NCBI RefSeq assembly: GCF_954871325.1
Contig: NC_088777.1
Span: 15,663,366 to 15,727,365 of the forward strand
Source: Gordionus sp. m RMFG-2023
Taxonomy: Eukaryota > Nematomorpha > Gordioida > Chordodea > Parachordodidae
Direction: 5' to 3'
DNA length: 64,000 nucleotides
Part shown: positions 12,789-24,905 of the stretch, one piece after another
How the letters are laid out: every line of letters starts with the position of its first letter
How positions within the stretch are numbered: the first letter of the stretch is position 1
Program-made: the position numbers and the translations under genes
Notes under the pieces: model-generated
Databases searched by the model: none
Told to the model about the DNA's origin: nothing
The model's input: the letters and a program-made list of their open reading frames with translations, nothing else

Positions 12789-14890
12789 CTTTATTCCTAT
12801 TTATCTATTGATAAATCGCAAAAATAAACGTCTAAATAATTGCAAAATATGAATAAATTATGTCCTTATCATAGTCATTTAATCACGTATTTCACTATAA
12901 AAATGAAAGTCAAAAAAATAAAGAAATAAATTATACAATAGGGAAGAAATTTGAAATGAAAAATAAATTCTTTCCTATTACAATGGTCCATGTTACATAA
13001 TTCATAACCACAAGAACAATGTATGTAAGAAGATGAAAAAATTTTTTAATCAATAACTGATACAAAATACATAGATTTAATGGCTTATTAATTAATTCTC
13101 ACTTGTAAAAAAGACCCTTAACAATGGCATTTTGTGGTGATCATTTCCTGTTCCTTTAAGATTATAAGCCCACGGCAAATTTAAATTAACTTAGCCCAAT
13201 ATCGCCTAACATATACATATCAGTTACTTTGAGACTAAAAATTACATTGAATTCAAGATTGTTGCGATATATTATTTAACAAATAATTTCAAAAATTTCC
13301 AATACTCCATTTGCCATGTTTCGTTTTAATGCCAGTGCCAGTTCCATTCCAATTATTTAATATTAGTAATTTTCAGTTTAAACATTATTAATTTGAAAAA
13401 AGCATGTATTTGAGAATAATTATATAAAATATAATAGACTTTTCATTACCCCCCCCCCCCCATTCCCCTCAGGTTAAGATCTAGTATATCAATATCATTA
13501 AAGAAATTTTGAATGAATGAAGGACATAAAATACCTATATTATATTTTCTCTTTGGTCCCTCACTGTATTGTAACATATAAACTTTTATTGCAAAGCTAC
13601 TCTTAATCATAACTATACTAAACTTTTGTTATAGCTTGTAATTACTTAAAATTATTGATTTTTTTGCTATATTCTATATATTTCATGGTATATAATTTAT
13701 TTATTTATTTATTTTAGAAAAATAAATTTTTAAAGTTTTTCTTTTAATTTGATTAAAAATGGTTCAAAGAATTTCAGGAATTTTTTTTTAAATTTTAAGA
13801 AATTTTTAATTTTTGAATTGCTTTATATAATTTAGAAATGGTATTATATATATTATATCTTCCTTTAGCCAATTACTGTTTTTTTATGGTGGATAAAATA
13901 ATTACTTTTTAATTATAAATTATTATTATACATATTTATTTATGATTGGTTTAAAAAAAAACTATTTGAATTACAAAGGTTATATATTAATAAAAATAGC
14001 TTCCCCATGACAATAAACGAATTTTTTAACTTGCCTAACCGATTTGAATAATGAATTTTATTATTCGCAGAATATGAATACTTAATTTAAGCGATTTCGG
14101 TTAATATATATATGTTTTAATCCTCCCTCACCTTATTTTCGAATTTACTATGGTTAAAAATCTAACATTTATAACTTATAAGATCAATTATAGTCATTAC
14201 CTATAAAACTTGGCCTAGACTTAACAAATTTAACTATAAAATTCTTACAATTTAAAACTTACACTGATAAGTACGTTTTGGAGATTTTTTTTAAATTTAA
14301 ATTTTTCTTTTTTTCCCATTATTAACTATATCTCAATTTTTGTATAAATTTGGTTTTATTTTCTTTGCGATTCCAATGGGTTTTTGCCACCCGTGAAAAT
14401 TGGGCAATTTTATGTTTTAGAACAAAGCCGAACTTATTCTTTCCCAATCCTAAGAGCAATTATATTTTTATAATTTTGCTTATATTTAATTTTTGTCAAT
14501 GTAAGCATTTTTTTTAATCCCTTATTCTCATATATCATCCGACAATCGAAAATTTTTTTAAAGCATAAAAAATAATATACTTAATTTTTTTTTACTAATA
14601 ATACTTTTATATATTTTATATTTTTAAAAAAGTTATTAAAATTTAATTCGTTTTTTCGGTTAAAAAGGAAGGATGGAATTATTGAAAAAGCGGAATATAA
14701 ATAAAATAAAACTGTAATTACTTAACCAATTATCTATAATAAATAACTTATTATATATATCAAATTCTCATTTTTTTTAAATATGAAAATGAAAATTTAT
14801 AAAGCTAGTAAAATTTTTAGAGAGATAATTTTTTATATTAAAAAAATACAAATAAAAAAGATTGAAAAGTATATATTGTGAATTAAATGA
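12789..14890. other. AT-rich region, no supported gene
   Basis: Simple AT sequence with one poly-C run (about 13450-13461). I found no reading frame, splice-bounded exon or repeat end that I can support. Confidence 0.3.
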
Positions 14891-14898
14891 AGGGGATA

Positions 14899-15463
14899 GG
14901 TTCTTTCTAAATCACGAAAACACAAATAGCTAAAAATTGAGAATCTCGCTTATATCTTCTAGAAACTTTTACGGTAAATTTGAAATTAATATTAATAAAT
15001 GGTAGGGAAGTATACCTTGCATTACTCCCAATTTGAAAACCAATTTGGGAATATGAATATTTTCTCCATTTTTAGTGATTACTTAAATACAAGTGTTTAC
15101 TTCCCTAGCATCTATCAATATTAATCAGAGACCTGCAGAGGACCATTTGCACGGCCCGTCCCGGCCCGTATTTTTTAAGAAAATTTTCGGCCCGGTCCGG
15201 ATTTTTTTTCATAAGCCCGGGTTTTATATTTTAAAGCCCAGCTCGGGTTTAAGGCCCGGCTTTTTTTTAAAAAAATTTTCAGCCCCGGCCCGGTTTTTAA
15301 AAAATATATTATATTTATTTTTGATTTTTATAGCTAATGGTGATTTCAAATATTCGGTTTTAAAATATACGGCTCGGCCCTGCCCTAAGATATTAATTTT
15401 AAATTTACTTTAAAAATTTTCTAGGAGATATAAGCGAGATTCCTGATAGTTTTTGGTGTCAAC
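14899..15463. mobile_element. Palindromic MITE, family C, interrupted by a family-B insertion
   Basis: The left arm (GGTTCT…GAATCTCGCTTATATC) and right arm (GATATAAGCGAGATTCC… TTTTTGG) are inverted copies. Uninterrupted or shorter copies occur at 60984-61190 and 30020-30196. This copy is split by another element at 15126-15389. Confidence 0.75.
15126..15389. mobile_element. hAT-type element, family B, inserted in a family-C MITE
   Basis: A 264-bp insertion starting CAGAGACCTGCAGAGG and rich in GGCCCGG words. It is flanked by the exact octamer ATATTAAT (15118-15125 and 15390-15397). The paralogous family-C copy at 60984-61190 has a single ATATTAAT at 61115-61122 with no insertion, which is an empty site. 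The right end lacks the expected CTGCAGGTCTCTG seen in the 56.6 kb copy, so this copy has diverged or lost part of that end. Confidence 0.75.
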
Positions 15464-15474
15464 TCCCTATCTAA

Positions 15475-15960
15475 CAAGGGCTAAGCCCATTCAATCATAT
15501 AGTACTTCTCAGATACGTTTTTATTCTTTTTATAAGAAAATGTTTATTCATTGATACAAGTAATAATGGGTAGTGTTGCCAAAATATAAAAATTTTTTAA
15601 TATATTCAGAAAATACTCTAAAATGGATTTAAAATTTTAATTTTTCCTCTTGCAAAATTTAAAATGGGTAGGAAAGGATTCTGCGGGAATAATATTTGTA
15701 GAATACATGCAACCTGATGAATCAAAAACCTTTCATTCATTTGATGATAAAGGTATTCAGGAAGGAAATAAAATAAAGAGATTTTATTCCCCTTGTTCAA
15801 TAGATTTCATGGTGATCCTTCATAAGATTCTCCTGATATATATAAATCGACGTCTATGTGATAACTATTATGGTCTTGGTGGTTCAGGCAGAGAATTTTT
15901 AATAACATTTTATTTCAAAATATTTGGGGCGAGGATAACTATCACAGGTCTAACATAGGC
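15475..15960 (-). mobile_element. Second, older relic of the ZMYM1-type hAT transposon
   Basis: Nucleotide stretches align with the element at 0.76-3.5 kb: the 3' coding part around 1310-1480 and the stretch with GAATTAAAAACCTTTCATTT near 1705. Here the homologous phrase reads GAATCAAAAACCTTTCATTC near 15719. Only short coding stubs remain and no ends or target duplication could be fixed, so it is clearly older than the left-hand copy. Confidence 0.65.
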
Positions 15961-16936
15961 AAGCGGATGAGGGGTGGGGGGGGGGGTTCTGCTATTATTT
16001 ATCTTAACCTTTTGTCTTAATAAAAAGACATTTTCCTATAACACCGGATTTGTTATTAAAATATTAATAACCACCGTCCAATTTTATTCAAATGACGATA
16101 GCGTCCTCATATCTACCTGACCCTAGCTTTTAAAACAATCTTGCGTTACCACGTGATATAAAAATAATATGCTGAATTATTCTCTCCTTCATATTCTAAC
16201 TAGTATAATTAATCGTAAAGAATTTGTAACAATTTTGGTCTGATATAAATTAAATATGCAAAAAAATAGCTCCTAACCTCTCCCCCTTTCTTTTAATGGA
16301 TTCCGGATAATAGCCTTGATTATATGTTTATTAAAAATTTTAAGAAATGGCGATTGTTAAATAATTAAAAATTGCCCTTTTTTTAAGAAAATCACATATA
16401 TATATTTTTTAAAGTAAAATAACGAAATCCTGGACAAAATTATGGTAATTACGCTAACAAATTTCTGTCAAAATTTTAATTTTTCATAAATTATCTAGTG
16501 AAAATTACAAAACAAAAGGAAAACATTTGATTCATCAATATTTCCCCTGCAAAAATTTTATTATAATATATTAATCTTGAAAAAAAAATTATATAAATTT
16601 TAACATTTCTGTCTCTTGAGATTAATAATCGAAATCACCAAATATAATCAATATTATGGTACTAAGAACTTGTATTATTGTGAATATACATAATTATAGA
16701 TAAATTTAAAAGATTTATATAATTAAGCAAAGAGAATTGATGCATAAAATTAGCAAGGAGCCAAAAAAGTCGGTCATGGCCGATAGTTTAACAATATTTA
16801 AATTTCTCCAAAAAAAATTAATTGAAGATTTGTTTTTATTATTTTGATTAGAGAAATTAAAACTAATTATTATATAACTATATACTATAAATATCCAAAT
16901 ATATACTCAATGTATTATATATTAATATCATATATA

Positions 16937-18393
16937 CACAGGGTGGTTCGATTTTATTGACACCCTTTTTAATTTGTTCATAATTCCGTCAGTTTTTAAG
17001 ATATTTTACGAAATTTTATAGAGTGATAAAATACATTAACAATTCTTCAAAGTTTTTTAAATTATTCTTATGTTTAGAAAATGTGAAACTTTATTTAAAA
17101 TTAAAAAAATAATTTAAAAACACCCAAACTATGTTTTCGATACCAAACGATGAAAAATATATGGTTTTTACTAAAGATGATTTAATAATTAAAATTTTAC
17201 AAAGAGAAACGACATTAAGGTGCCAAGACAATTATTTTAGGAATTCCCAAATAGAAATTTGTTCAGGACTCATTCGGCTCATTCGCAAAATTGACGGGAT
17301 CAGCAGACAAAAGGTATGGTGGTAATAGCCCATGAAATGTCCGAACTGGACAAATATTAAACTTGTTAATACATTTATAATGAGTCAATAAGAGTAATCA
17401 GGCATCCATATGACTATTTCTAAAATATTCAGGGAGATTGGTATACAAAAACTTTAGTACGTCAAATTATTCATAAGGATATGCGGCTAAAATCTTTAAG
17501 AAGGAAAAACGCCCAACATCATATAATTGCGAATAAATTTGTTTGTTTGATTCATGCTAAAACATTTGCGTAAATTCAATCCGATTCATTTTTTTGGTTT
17601 AACAATGAAAAGCTATTTACTGTGATTTCACCTGTTAATTTGATGATAGGCTTTATGTTACATATGCCCCAAGAAAGAGAAAAGGCAGTCTACTACTCAA
17701 ATGCCATTTTTCAAAATCTGTCATGGTTTCGATTGGTATTCAAATTTTGGCAGCACTCACTCAACTTATTTTTATCGATCTATGTGTTAAGAGAAACGGG
17801 TCTTATTATAGAGATATCTTATTAAAGACGTTGCCCACAATAAAATTGTCTGGTGAGTGATTCATATTTTAGTAGAACAATGCACCCGCTCACTGTGCCC
17901 TAGACTTCATTTCTGTATCGTTATGGCCCCCAAACAGCCCTGACATCAGCCCAAGAGATTATGCCATTTGTGGTAATCTGCAGGAACGTATGTACCGTAC
18001 CACAATTAATAATTATAACCATCTTGAGATAAAAAATTTGGAAAAATGAGAAAATTTTGATCAGGAAATCATAAACAGTGCTATAAGAAAATGAAGAAAT
18101 CGTCTTCGCGCATGTGTACAAGCTAAAAGAGGCCACTTTGAGAATTCTTTGTTCTGATCTTTTGAAATAAAGTTCATTATTTTTTATACTAAATCTAAAC
18201 TTTACTAAAATGAAATGTGTATACTATGTGTGTGTTTGGATTTTTATTTTTAAATAAAGTCGAATATTTTTTTAACCTTTAAAAAATCTTTATATAACAT
18301 TGCAGAATTGTTAAAAATGAGTTATCTTATCACTCTGTAAAATTTCTTATTAGTTTTTTAAGTGAAGGGTGTCACTTTAATCGGATTAACCTG
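16937..18393 (+). mobile_element. Degenerate mariner-family transposon
   Basis: About 1.46 kb between TA dinucleotides. Long imperfect terminal inverted repeats share TGACACCCTT and, further in, AGAGTGATAA. Transposase signatures appear on the plus strand in several frames: a helix-turn-helix region with LIRKIDG (17277), SIxRIIHKDLRLKSLRRKN-like text (about 17465), NNAPAH (17877) and WPPNSPDISPRDYAICGNLQ (about 17925), which holds the third catalytic-triad aspartate position in the DYAI context, then ERMYRT. Several stops and frame changes are spread through it, some of them TGG-to-TGA type. The copy is dead. It belongs to the IS630/Tc1/mariner superfamily, mariner branch; I do not assign a subfamily. 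Confidence 0.88.
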
Positions 18394-19572
18394 TATTATA
18401 TAATATCTCAAGGTCATTTTCAATATTAACTACTCGGGACTATGATTATGTGACAGAAAGCTATATTATTATTTTAAAGCGAATTATCAGTGATTAAATT
18501 AATTTTAAATTTTAATTAATATTCCATTTACAATTTTCATTTTTTTTAAATTATTTATATAGAAATCAGGATAAAATTAAATTGTGAAGAATGATTTCAA
18601 GGTTTTAATTTTAAACTATTTGTTAGTAGTATATTACTAAATATATCAAAGAATATATTCTTACCTAATTCTTAGGTAAATAATATATTTTACTATATAG
18701 CTTGCTATAAGTTTAAAGTCCTATATGACAAAATATCAAATATTTATGAGTTATGATATGTAATTTTTTTGAAAATTCCTCTACTGTAAAGTATCATTGT
18801 TCATTACCAACAAAATGTCAAGTAAAATCAAGTTTTTTAAAGCGTGTCGGTTTTCTAATAGCTACTTTTTACATCAGAAGTCAAAAAATTAATTTCATAA
18901 CAAAAAAAATAAAATAATTTAATTAAAAGCCTGTTTTTCGAGAAAATGTAAACCGCAATTACTTAATTAGAATTAGGGTTTCCTGCACTCTTTTAATATA
19001 TAATTTTTATTTCGCTATTTATTATAAATTGTAAGAAAAAGCAATATATACTAGATGAACTAAATGGTCAAATATGAATGTATATAAAATTGGTATTCAA
19101 TGTTAATTACAGAGATCAGCCAAGAAGAAATCGTTATTATTTAAATTATTATAGCCAAACAGGCTTATTAACTTAAAATAAGATTATAAATAAAGATAAT
19201 TAACAAAGAAAAAAAATCTCTAAATGGCAACTAGGGGAAAAAATTATTTTTCCTATTCCATGGCTTGAGAAAATTTGGCATTATTTGGTGTCGATAGATC
19301 CCACAAAACAAATGTAGAGCTCACAAAACAAGGGAAGCTTAATTTACTGACTTAAATGAGCATTTTATGATCCGGAGGAGATAAAAACGCTAATTGGGGA
19401 CTTATTACAATTTTAGATTCACAGAGGCTGGTTTAGTCTCTCCATTAACGAACTCATTTTTAATGGTATATAAGATGGATCTACCATTTTTATATAATAA
19501 ATTTTTTGGGTCAGACCAGAATTTAAAAATATATTGATATAATTATCTATATTATAATTTTCCGATGTCCTC

Positions 19573-19637
19573 AATACGTCATCGCTACGTCATGTCATCG
19601 CTACGTCATGTCATCGCTACGTCATGTCATCGGTACG
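19573..19637. repeat. 16-bp minisatellite (ATCGCTACGTCATGTC), about 3.5 units
   Basis: Near-perfect tandem units ATCGCTACGTCATGTC, much richer in GC than the flanks. The array is short, with no spacers, and is therefore a minisatellite and not a CRISPR array. Confidence 0.8.
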
Positions 19638-19961
19638 TATTTATTTTTATTTTTTTTATTTATTTATTTTATTCAACAGATGATTAGAATAGATGATGTA
19701 CACATACCTAACATGGATGAAAAACAATTATCCCTCAAATTTGTAAATATGAATGAAATTTTTATTTCACTTAATATTTTCTTTATTTTTTAGATTACCT
19801 TATCAATTTTCATCTTATATTATCAATTACACATTAACGAAATCTTTTTATACTCATATTTTTCTTTCATAACCAATAATTAAGAAGATAACCAAGTATA
19901 TTCAAATATTTAAATATTCTTATTCTAACCTATTTATACTTAATAACATTATATTCATCAT

Positions 19962-20975
19962 ATTATTTTTAAATTTTAGGATATCATAATAGGCTTGATA
20001 AGTCCCCCAAAAGTTTTTTCCTGATGGCCAAACCTTATCAATTCCTTTAATTTAATTTTTATAATATAATATTTTATATCTTCTTTTTTCCCCCCTTTTT
20101 TAATCTTATTTTTTAATTACCAATTAACCTTAATCTTAATAACATTACATTCATCATGTTATTTTTTAACTTTTAGAATATCATAAGAGGCTTAATAAAA
20201 ATATTTTTTGATGATAGCCCTCCAACTACTAGAAATATGCATCTAATATTGACCCATCTACCGGTTTTACATTATTTTAATGTTTGTTTGATTTCAACAA
20301 TAGTTTATTTATATTTTTGCCTGATTTCTTTATTTGCCTAGGCTACCCCTAATCCCTCACATTGCTACAGAACATGATGAATCTATTATTAAAGATAAGC
20401 AAAGAAAATAATGACGATTAAACAAACACCTTACCCATTCTAGAGTTACTGGTAGACATATTATTTTTTAACTTTTAGAATATCATAATAGGCTTGATAA
20501 ATCCCCCAAAAAAATTTTCCTGATGATAGCCAAACCTTATCAATTCCTTTAATTTAATTTTTATAATATAATAATTTATACCTTCTTTTTCCCCCCTTTT
20601 TTAATCTTATTTTTAAATTGCCTTACAATTAATTAACCTTAATCTTAATAACATTACATTCATCATGTTATTTTTTAACTTTTAGAATATCATAATAGGC
20701 TTGATAAGTCCCCCAATAATTTTTTTTGATGATAGCCCTCCAACTACTATATGCATCTAATATTGACCCATCTACCGGTTTTACATTATTTTAATGTTTG
20801 TTTAATTTCAACAATAGTTTATTTATATTTTTACCTGATTTCTTTATTTGTCTAGGCTACCCTAATCCCTCACATTGCTACAAAATATGATGAATCTATT
20901 ATTAAAGATAAGTAAAGAAAATAATGACGATTAAACAAACGCCTTACCCGTTCTAGAGTTACTGGTACACAAAAT
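19962..20975. repeat. Direct tandem duplication of a roughly 500-bp block
   Basis: Unit 1 is about 19962-20459 and unit 2 about 20460-20975; shared landmarks include GATAGCCCTCCAACTACTA, ACCCATCTACCGGTTTTACA and CTAATCCCTCACATTGCTAC. Each unit itself contains a weaker internal repeat (AATATCATAATAGGCTTGAT against AATATCATAAGAGGCTTAAT). Toward the end of each unit a protein-like stretch occurs (LIPHIAT…DESIIKDK), preceded by a possible acceptor (GCCTAG or GTCTAG), but the two copies differ by one C, which changes the frame. The copies are similar enough to indicate a fairly young duplication. Confidence 0.85.
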
Positions 20976-21710
20976 AATAAAGAACTACGCTTGAAATGAA
21001 CTCATCTGGAGGTTTTTTTTTTATCTTATGTTTTATATCTATGTTTATTTTATTTTCATCCATTTCTCCAAATGATATTTCTATCACCACTACCACAATC
21101 CTATGCCACCTCCGCCTATTATTTAACAAATTCTGTACTATCATTCACTTCACTAGGAGTTAATATAAATATTACTTTATCCGATTCTCTGAGAAACTTT
21201 TATGAATATTTAGAGGAATGTTCAAACTTGAATGTACAGTACGGCCAATTTCATCTACTTTAATAATGGAAAAATATGCAGTATTTCTGTCGTGGCCTTT
21301 ATAACAATACTTACGACCGTTTTATGGTTGAGTTAACATTGTCGTTCATGATTCTATTTTAGAGGGGGATACCAATGCTGATATTGACAGAAATAACGTT
21401 TTGCGTTCATAGGCATATCATCTTTATCAGGACGTATTGTGTTTTGTACACTGCTTTCTTTGGTAATCCGTTATTACTTTCATCTACAACCCTAAGATAT
21501 AAAATTATACATTAATTATTTCCTCTCCAGACGACCGCCCAGATTTATTTTGTCACTTTTTCCATCAAAAATTAAAATGTCATCAAGGATTTGCTCTTAA
21601 TTTTATCAAATACACAATAAATATTCCTCATTATTTTTTAACAAAATTAAAAAAATATCTTAAAAAATATATAAATAATTTGCATATAAGTTTCATTAGT
21701 GTTTAATGGC
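20976..21710 (+). mobile_element. Possible Helitron Rep/helicase relic
   Basis: Three protein-like blocks in different frames resemble successive parts of the Helitron N-terminal region. 21072-21263 has NSVLSFTSLGVNI, comparable to the family's NNALSFTSLG motif, then YGQFHLL (compare GQxYHLI). Around 21443 is FFGNPLLLSST (compare GNPDLFITFT). At 21530-21703 is DDRPDLFCHFFHQKLK (compare DRPDxxxRVFKLKL). I infer a broken Helitron. The match is by memory of motifs only, and no TC…CTRR ends or 3' hairpin were located. A split host gene of unknown family is the main alternative. Confidence 0.35.
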
Positions 21711-22353
21711 ATTTTTGTAATTTAAATATACAGCATGTTTTTTTACTTAACATAAAATAATATATATCCCTTATCAAATTCTTTGACAAATAATTTCAGA
21801 AATACAAGTCATACATTAAATTTATCTGAAAAACAACAATAACCTTATATAATAAACAACATATTTTTTAGATATAATTTTAATTGATCATATTACAAAA
21901 AGAGTATCGGTTATTTTTATTTTATTTGTCATGATTCTCTAATAAGTGGTTGCCCAGGCCTTCCCAGTTTCCCTTAATGCGGAGTTTACATGTTTTTTTT
22001 CCATTTTAGACTAATTGGTAAATCAGATATTTCCCGTAATATTAAAAATTTAACTATCTCCAAGGCGGGGAAAAATTTTCAAAATTATAATGATAGGACT
22101 GGGCTTGGAACCTCAAAATTAATATTAGCTTTCACCTGACTTGGGAATATCTTTTACAAATTATTAAGGGTTGAGCTGGGCTTGATAAACTTTTTTATAA
22201 TTATAAGATCTTGGATGCTTCCTAATATTGTAAGCTTGAACCTGGCATGACATCTATCGTAAAAAATGAATAAAAATCTCATTCCCTGTCATTCGGGCTT
22301 TCTACTAGTTTAAATTAATTTTTTAAAAAATTCGGCTAAACTAAGCCCGGGTT

Positions 22354-22575
22354 CAGTGTTGTTAAACGGCTCATTTTGAGCCGATTTTTTAAAACGGCTA
22401 ACTCAACATTTTAGCAAGAAATATTGCCTAAGCCTCGAGATTTCGATTATATATGTCTAGACCTTTGTTCCTTTTATAAGCAAAATCTTCAGGCTTGCGT
22501 AATATTTTTCTGGAAGAAATATTGAGCTAGCCGTTTTTAAAAAATCGGCTCTAAACGAGCCGTTTAACAACATTA
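22354..22575. mobile_element. hAT-type MITE, family A (copy 3), nested in a GGCCC-rich element
   Basis: 222-bp copy from CAGTGTTGTTAAACGGCTCA to GAGCCGTTTAACAACATTA. It is flanked by CCCGGGTT (22346-22353) and CCAGGGTT (22576-22583), a 7 of 8 match. The flanks are themselves part of a degraded GC-richer repeat (about 22060-22670, with words like CTGGGCTTG and AGCCCGGGTT), so the MITE jumped into an older repeat. Confidence 0.8.
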
Positions 22576-23321
22576 CCAGGGTTATGAAAAAATATAAAGC
22601 GAGCTGAGGCTATTTCTAGACCCGGCTCAGATTTTAATTAATGATATTTTAAGGTTTGGACCGTGTTCCGGTCTTGCATGTACTTAGTTTAAAAATTTGG
22701 TATAAGCCAAGAATTCTGCTTTTATATATAAAAAGCTTTTATAGAATTAGTATACCTTAATTTAATTAAGTTAGATTATAAAATCGTAATTATTTATTTT
22801 TTTAAATAACCTAATATTTACTTAATATTGAAATAGATTTAAACAGGAAAGACCACTTACACTAAACTCTGAAAAATGATCTCTTAATAAAAACATATAA
22901 ATGATATTTATAAAGTCATTCTAGAGTTTAACAAATTATATTATCAGTGTATATAAATACAATATAATATCTTGAACAAAAAATATTTTTATTTATGATA
23001 AAAATTTCTTATTAATTTTTAATATATAAAATCTTTTATATATTATACATTCATTATTTATAAAACATATAAATTTTACTTTAATTAAAAATACAAAACC
23101 CTTGATAAAATGAAATAGAAATCCTGAAATTCCTATTTCCCAACAATATAATATTTTCAATCGTAAGCTTGTAATTCCTTTCAGAAATTTTAGGGCTCAT
23201 TTTACCAGCCTGGACTAAGTCTAACCCATTAGGAATAAGAGTATATATACAATTATTTGAGTCGATATTTTAAATAGCTTCTATTTGATACCCATAATTT
23301 TTTGACTTTATAAAAATATTT

Positions 23322-23525
23322 TTGACCCACCAAGCCCTAGACCCGCCCACCAGAGTTATAATTTACAATCAAGATATATTTTTAATACCCTTCGACCTAT
23401 TGGAACCTTCCTGTCTAAATTGTTCCCATTTACGAGCTTTCTGTTACAGAATAGGGGGCGCGATTTGTATAATCTGGTTTCAAGGTAAAATTCATGATGT
23501 TATGCCTCAAATACTCTTTGAATAA
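23322..23525 (+). CDS. Unidentified open reading frame, exon-like
   Basis: A 67-codon frame with clearly protein-like text (IYNQDIFLIPFDLLEPSCLN, HLRAFCYRIGGAICIIWFQG). It could end at a donor after TGGTTTCAAG. The neighbouring frame at 23650-24003 may belong to the same gene or mobile element. I do not recognise the product. Confidence 0.28.
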   Translation: MTHQALDPPTRVIIYNQDIFLIPFDLLEPSCLNCSHLRAFCYRIGGAICIIWFQGKIHDVMPQILFE

Positions 23526-23649
23526 AGAAAAATAAATTATTAACAGACTCAAATAAATGCACAAATAATTCCTATATCTGAACCGACGAATGCGTAATAT
23601 ATCATTTGGCACAGGATAATGTTCTAGTACATTCATCACTCGTATCGAG

Positions 23650-24003
23650 GTGACAACAAAAATGATTGGTGGTAAGGATGTTAGGAAATTTTATAATATC
23701 CTTGTTCCGAGTTGCGAGTGCACATCAACTTTTTTTGAAACACATATTAACATAATTTCTTATATCAGCCGTTTAAACAAATCCATGTATAATTTCCCAG
23801 ATCACTTAGAACAACTTTGGATAACATATCAATACGGAGATGTCCAGATAAGTTTTATATTTTCAACAACAGATCTGCTAAAAACCAGAATTTGTAGATT
23901 GCATTATAATAAAGTGGATGGAAATTCAATGAATATAATAATTGACCTTAGACAAAAATGTGTACCTTTTGTTTTTGCTATGCTATTAAAATATTTTATA
24001 TAA
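23650..24003 (+). CDS. Unidentified open reading frame, 117 codons
   Basis: It is open from about 23650 (the first ATG, 23662, begins MIGGKDVRKFYNILV) to a TAA at 24003. Composition is mixed and protein-like, with Cys in PSCEC, and with SYISRLNKSMYNFPDHLEQL and LLKTRICRLHYNKVDG. It is followed at once by AT-rich sequence, as expected of a 3' terminal exon. No signal peptide, membrane span or family motif is evident. A host terminal exon and a transposon remnant are equally possible. Confidence 0.3.
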   Translation: MTTKMIGGKDVRKFYNILVPSCECTSTFFETHINIISYISRLNKSMYNFPDHLEQLWITYQYGDVQISFIFSTTDLLKTRICRLHYNKVDGNSMNIIIDLRQKCVPFVFAMLLKYFI

Positions 24004-24600
24004 ATTTGAAAAATTGAAATTTATATTTATATAAAAAGTTCCATTTTCGCACATTCATTTCAGATGTGATAATAAAATTAATAAAAATATGGAACAATTA
24101 TTCAATAAATAAGGTTGATTTTTACCTAAGAGGTTAAACAAATTTTTGTCAAAAAGAAATTAATAAAAATGTTAATTAATTTACTTTAAAAATATTCATG
24201 GACAATTTTTTAAGAAATTTTGAATAAAATTTCCATTTTATAAAAGTATTTTTTTGGTTTTTAAAGCACAAGTTATAATCAGTTTTAAAATTAAGAAAAT
24301 ATTTGTTTCGGAATAACATTATCTCCTGTTTCCCCTTTCTCAAAAATTTCTAAATATTATAATTTAACAGCATCTAATAATCATAAAGCCTGATATCCTT
24401 GTCCACTTCTTTACTACTTTCAAACTGCTTTCAATGTTAATAGTTATGAAATAAAATTCATACTTTTAAGACTAATAGTGTTTTAAACGCAGCGTTAAAG
24501 AAGTGGACCTAACCTAATATATAATATGCTACATTGTTTTAGAAAATTTATGAATAAATTAATTGTATATTTTTATTTTTTAAATTCTAATATATTTGTT

Positions 24601-24905
24601 TAAAGAATTGGAGAGACGGATTCAAAACCGATCAGTTTAAGAAATTCCTTTTCTTACTACTGAGACTTGATACCGCAATTATTCGTTCTAAATATCTAAG
24701 TTTTATCTCTTCCATCGAATATTCTTATGCCTCCTTATACTTTCTTTATTCCCTTCTCCTTCTTTGTTTCTCTTTACTATTTTCTTTTTAGATATCTTTT
24801 TTTTAAATTCTTTCTTATTTTGCTAAATTCTATTTTTATAATCGCCTTTATTAATTCTCTCTTAAAAAAAATAGTTATCCGCCTTTACCTTTTCATATAA
24901 CTATA
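24601..24905 (+). mobile_element. 5'-truncated LINE 3' end, same family as at 31-32.7 kb
   Basis: The sequence from TTTAAAGAATTGGAGAGACG through CATCGAATATTC aligns with the C-terminal codons and 3' UTR of the LINE at 32470-32700 (FFKELGKRIRE… SIISSIE there). Only this 3' tail is present, which is the usual outcome of incomplete target-primed reverse transcription. Confidence 0.7.

Noticed and set aside
19573-19637. Short CRISPR-like array
   Set aside because: Units are directly abutting with no spacers and the DNA is eukaryotic; it is a minisatellite.
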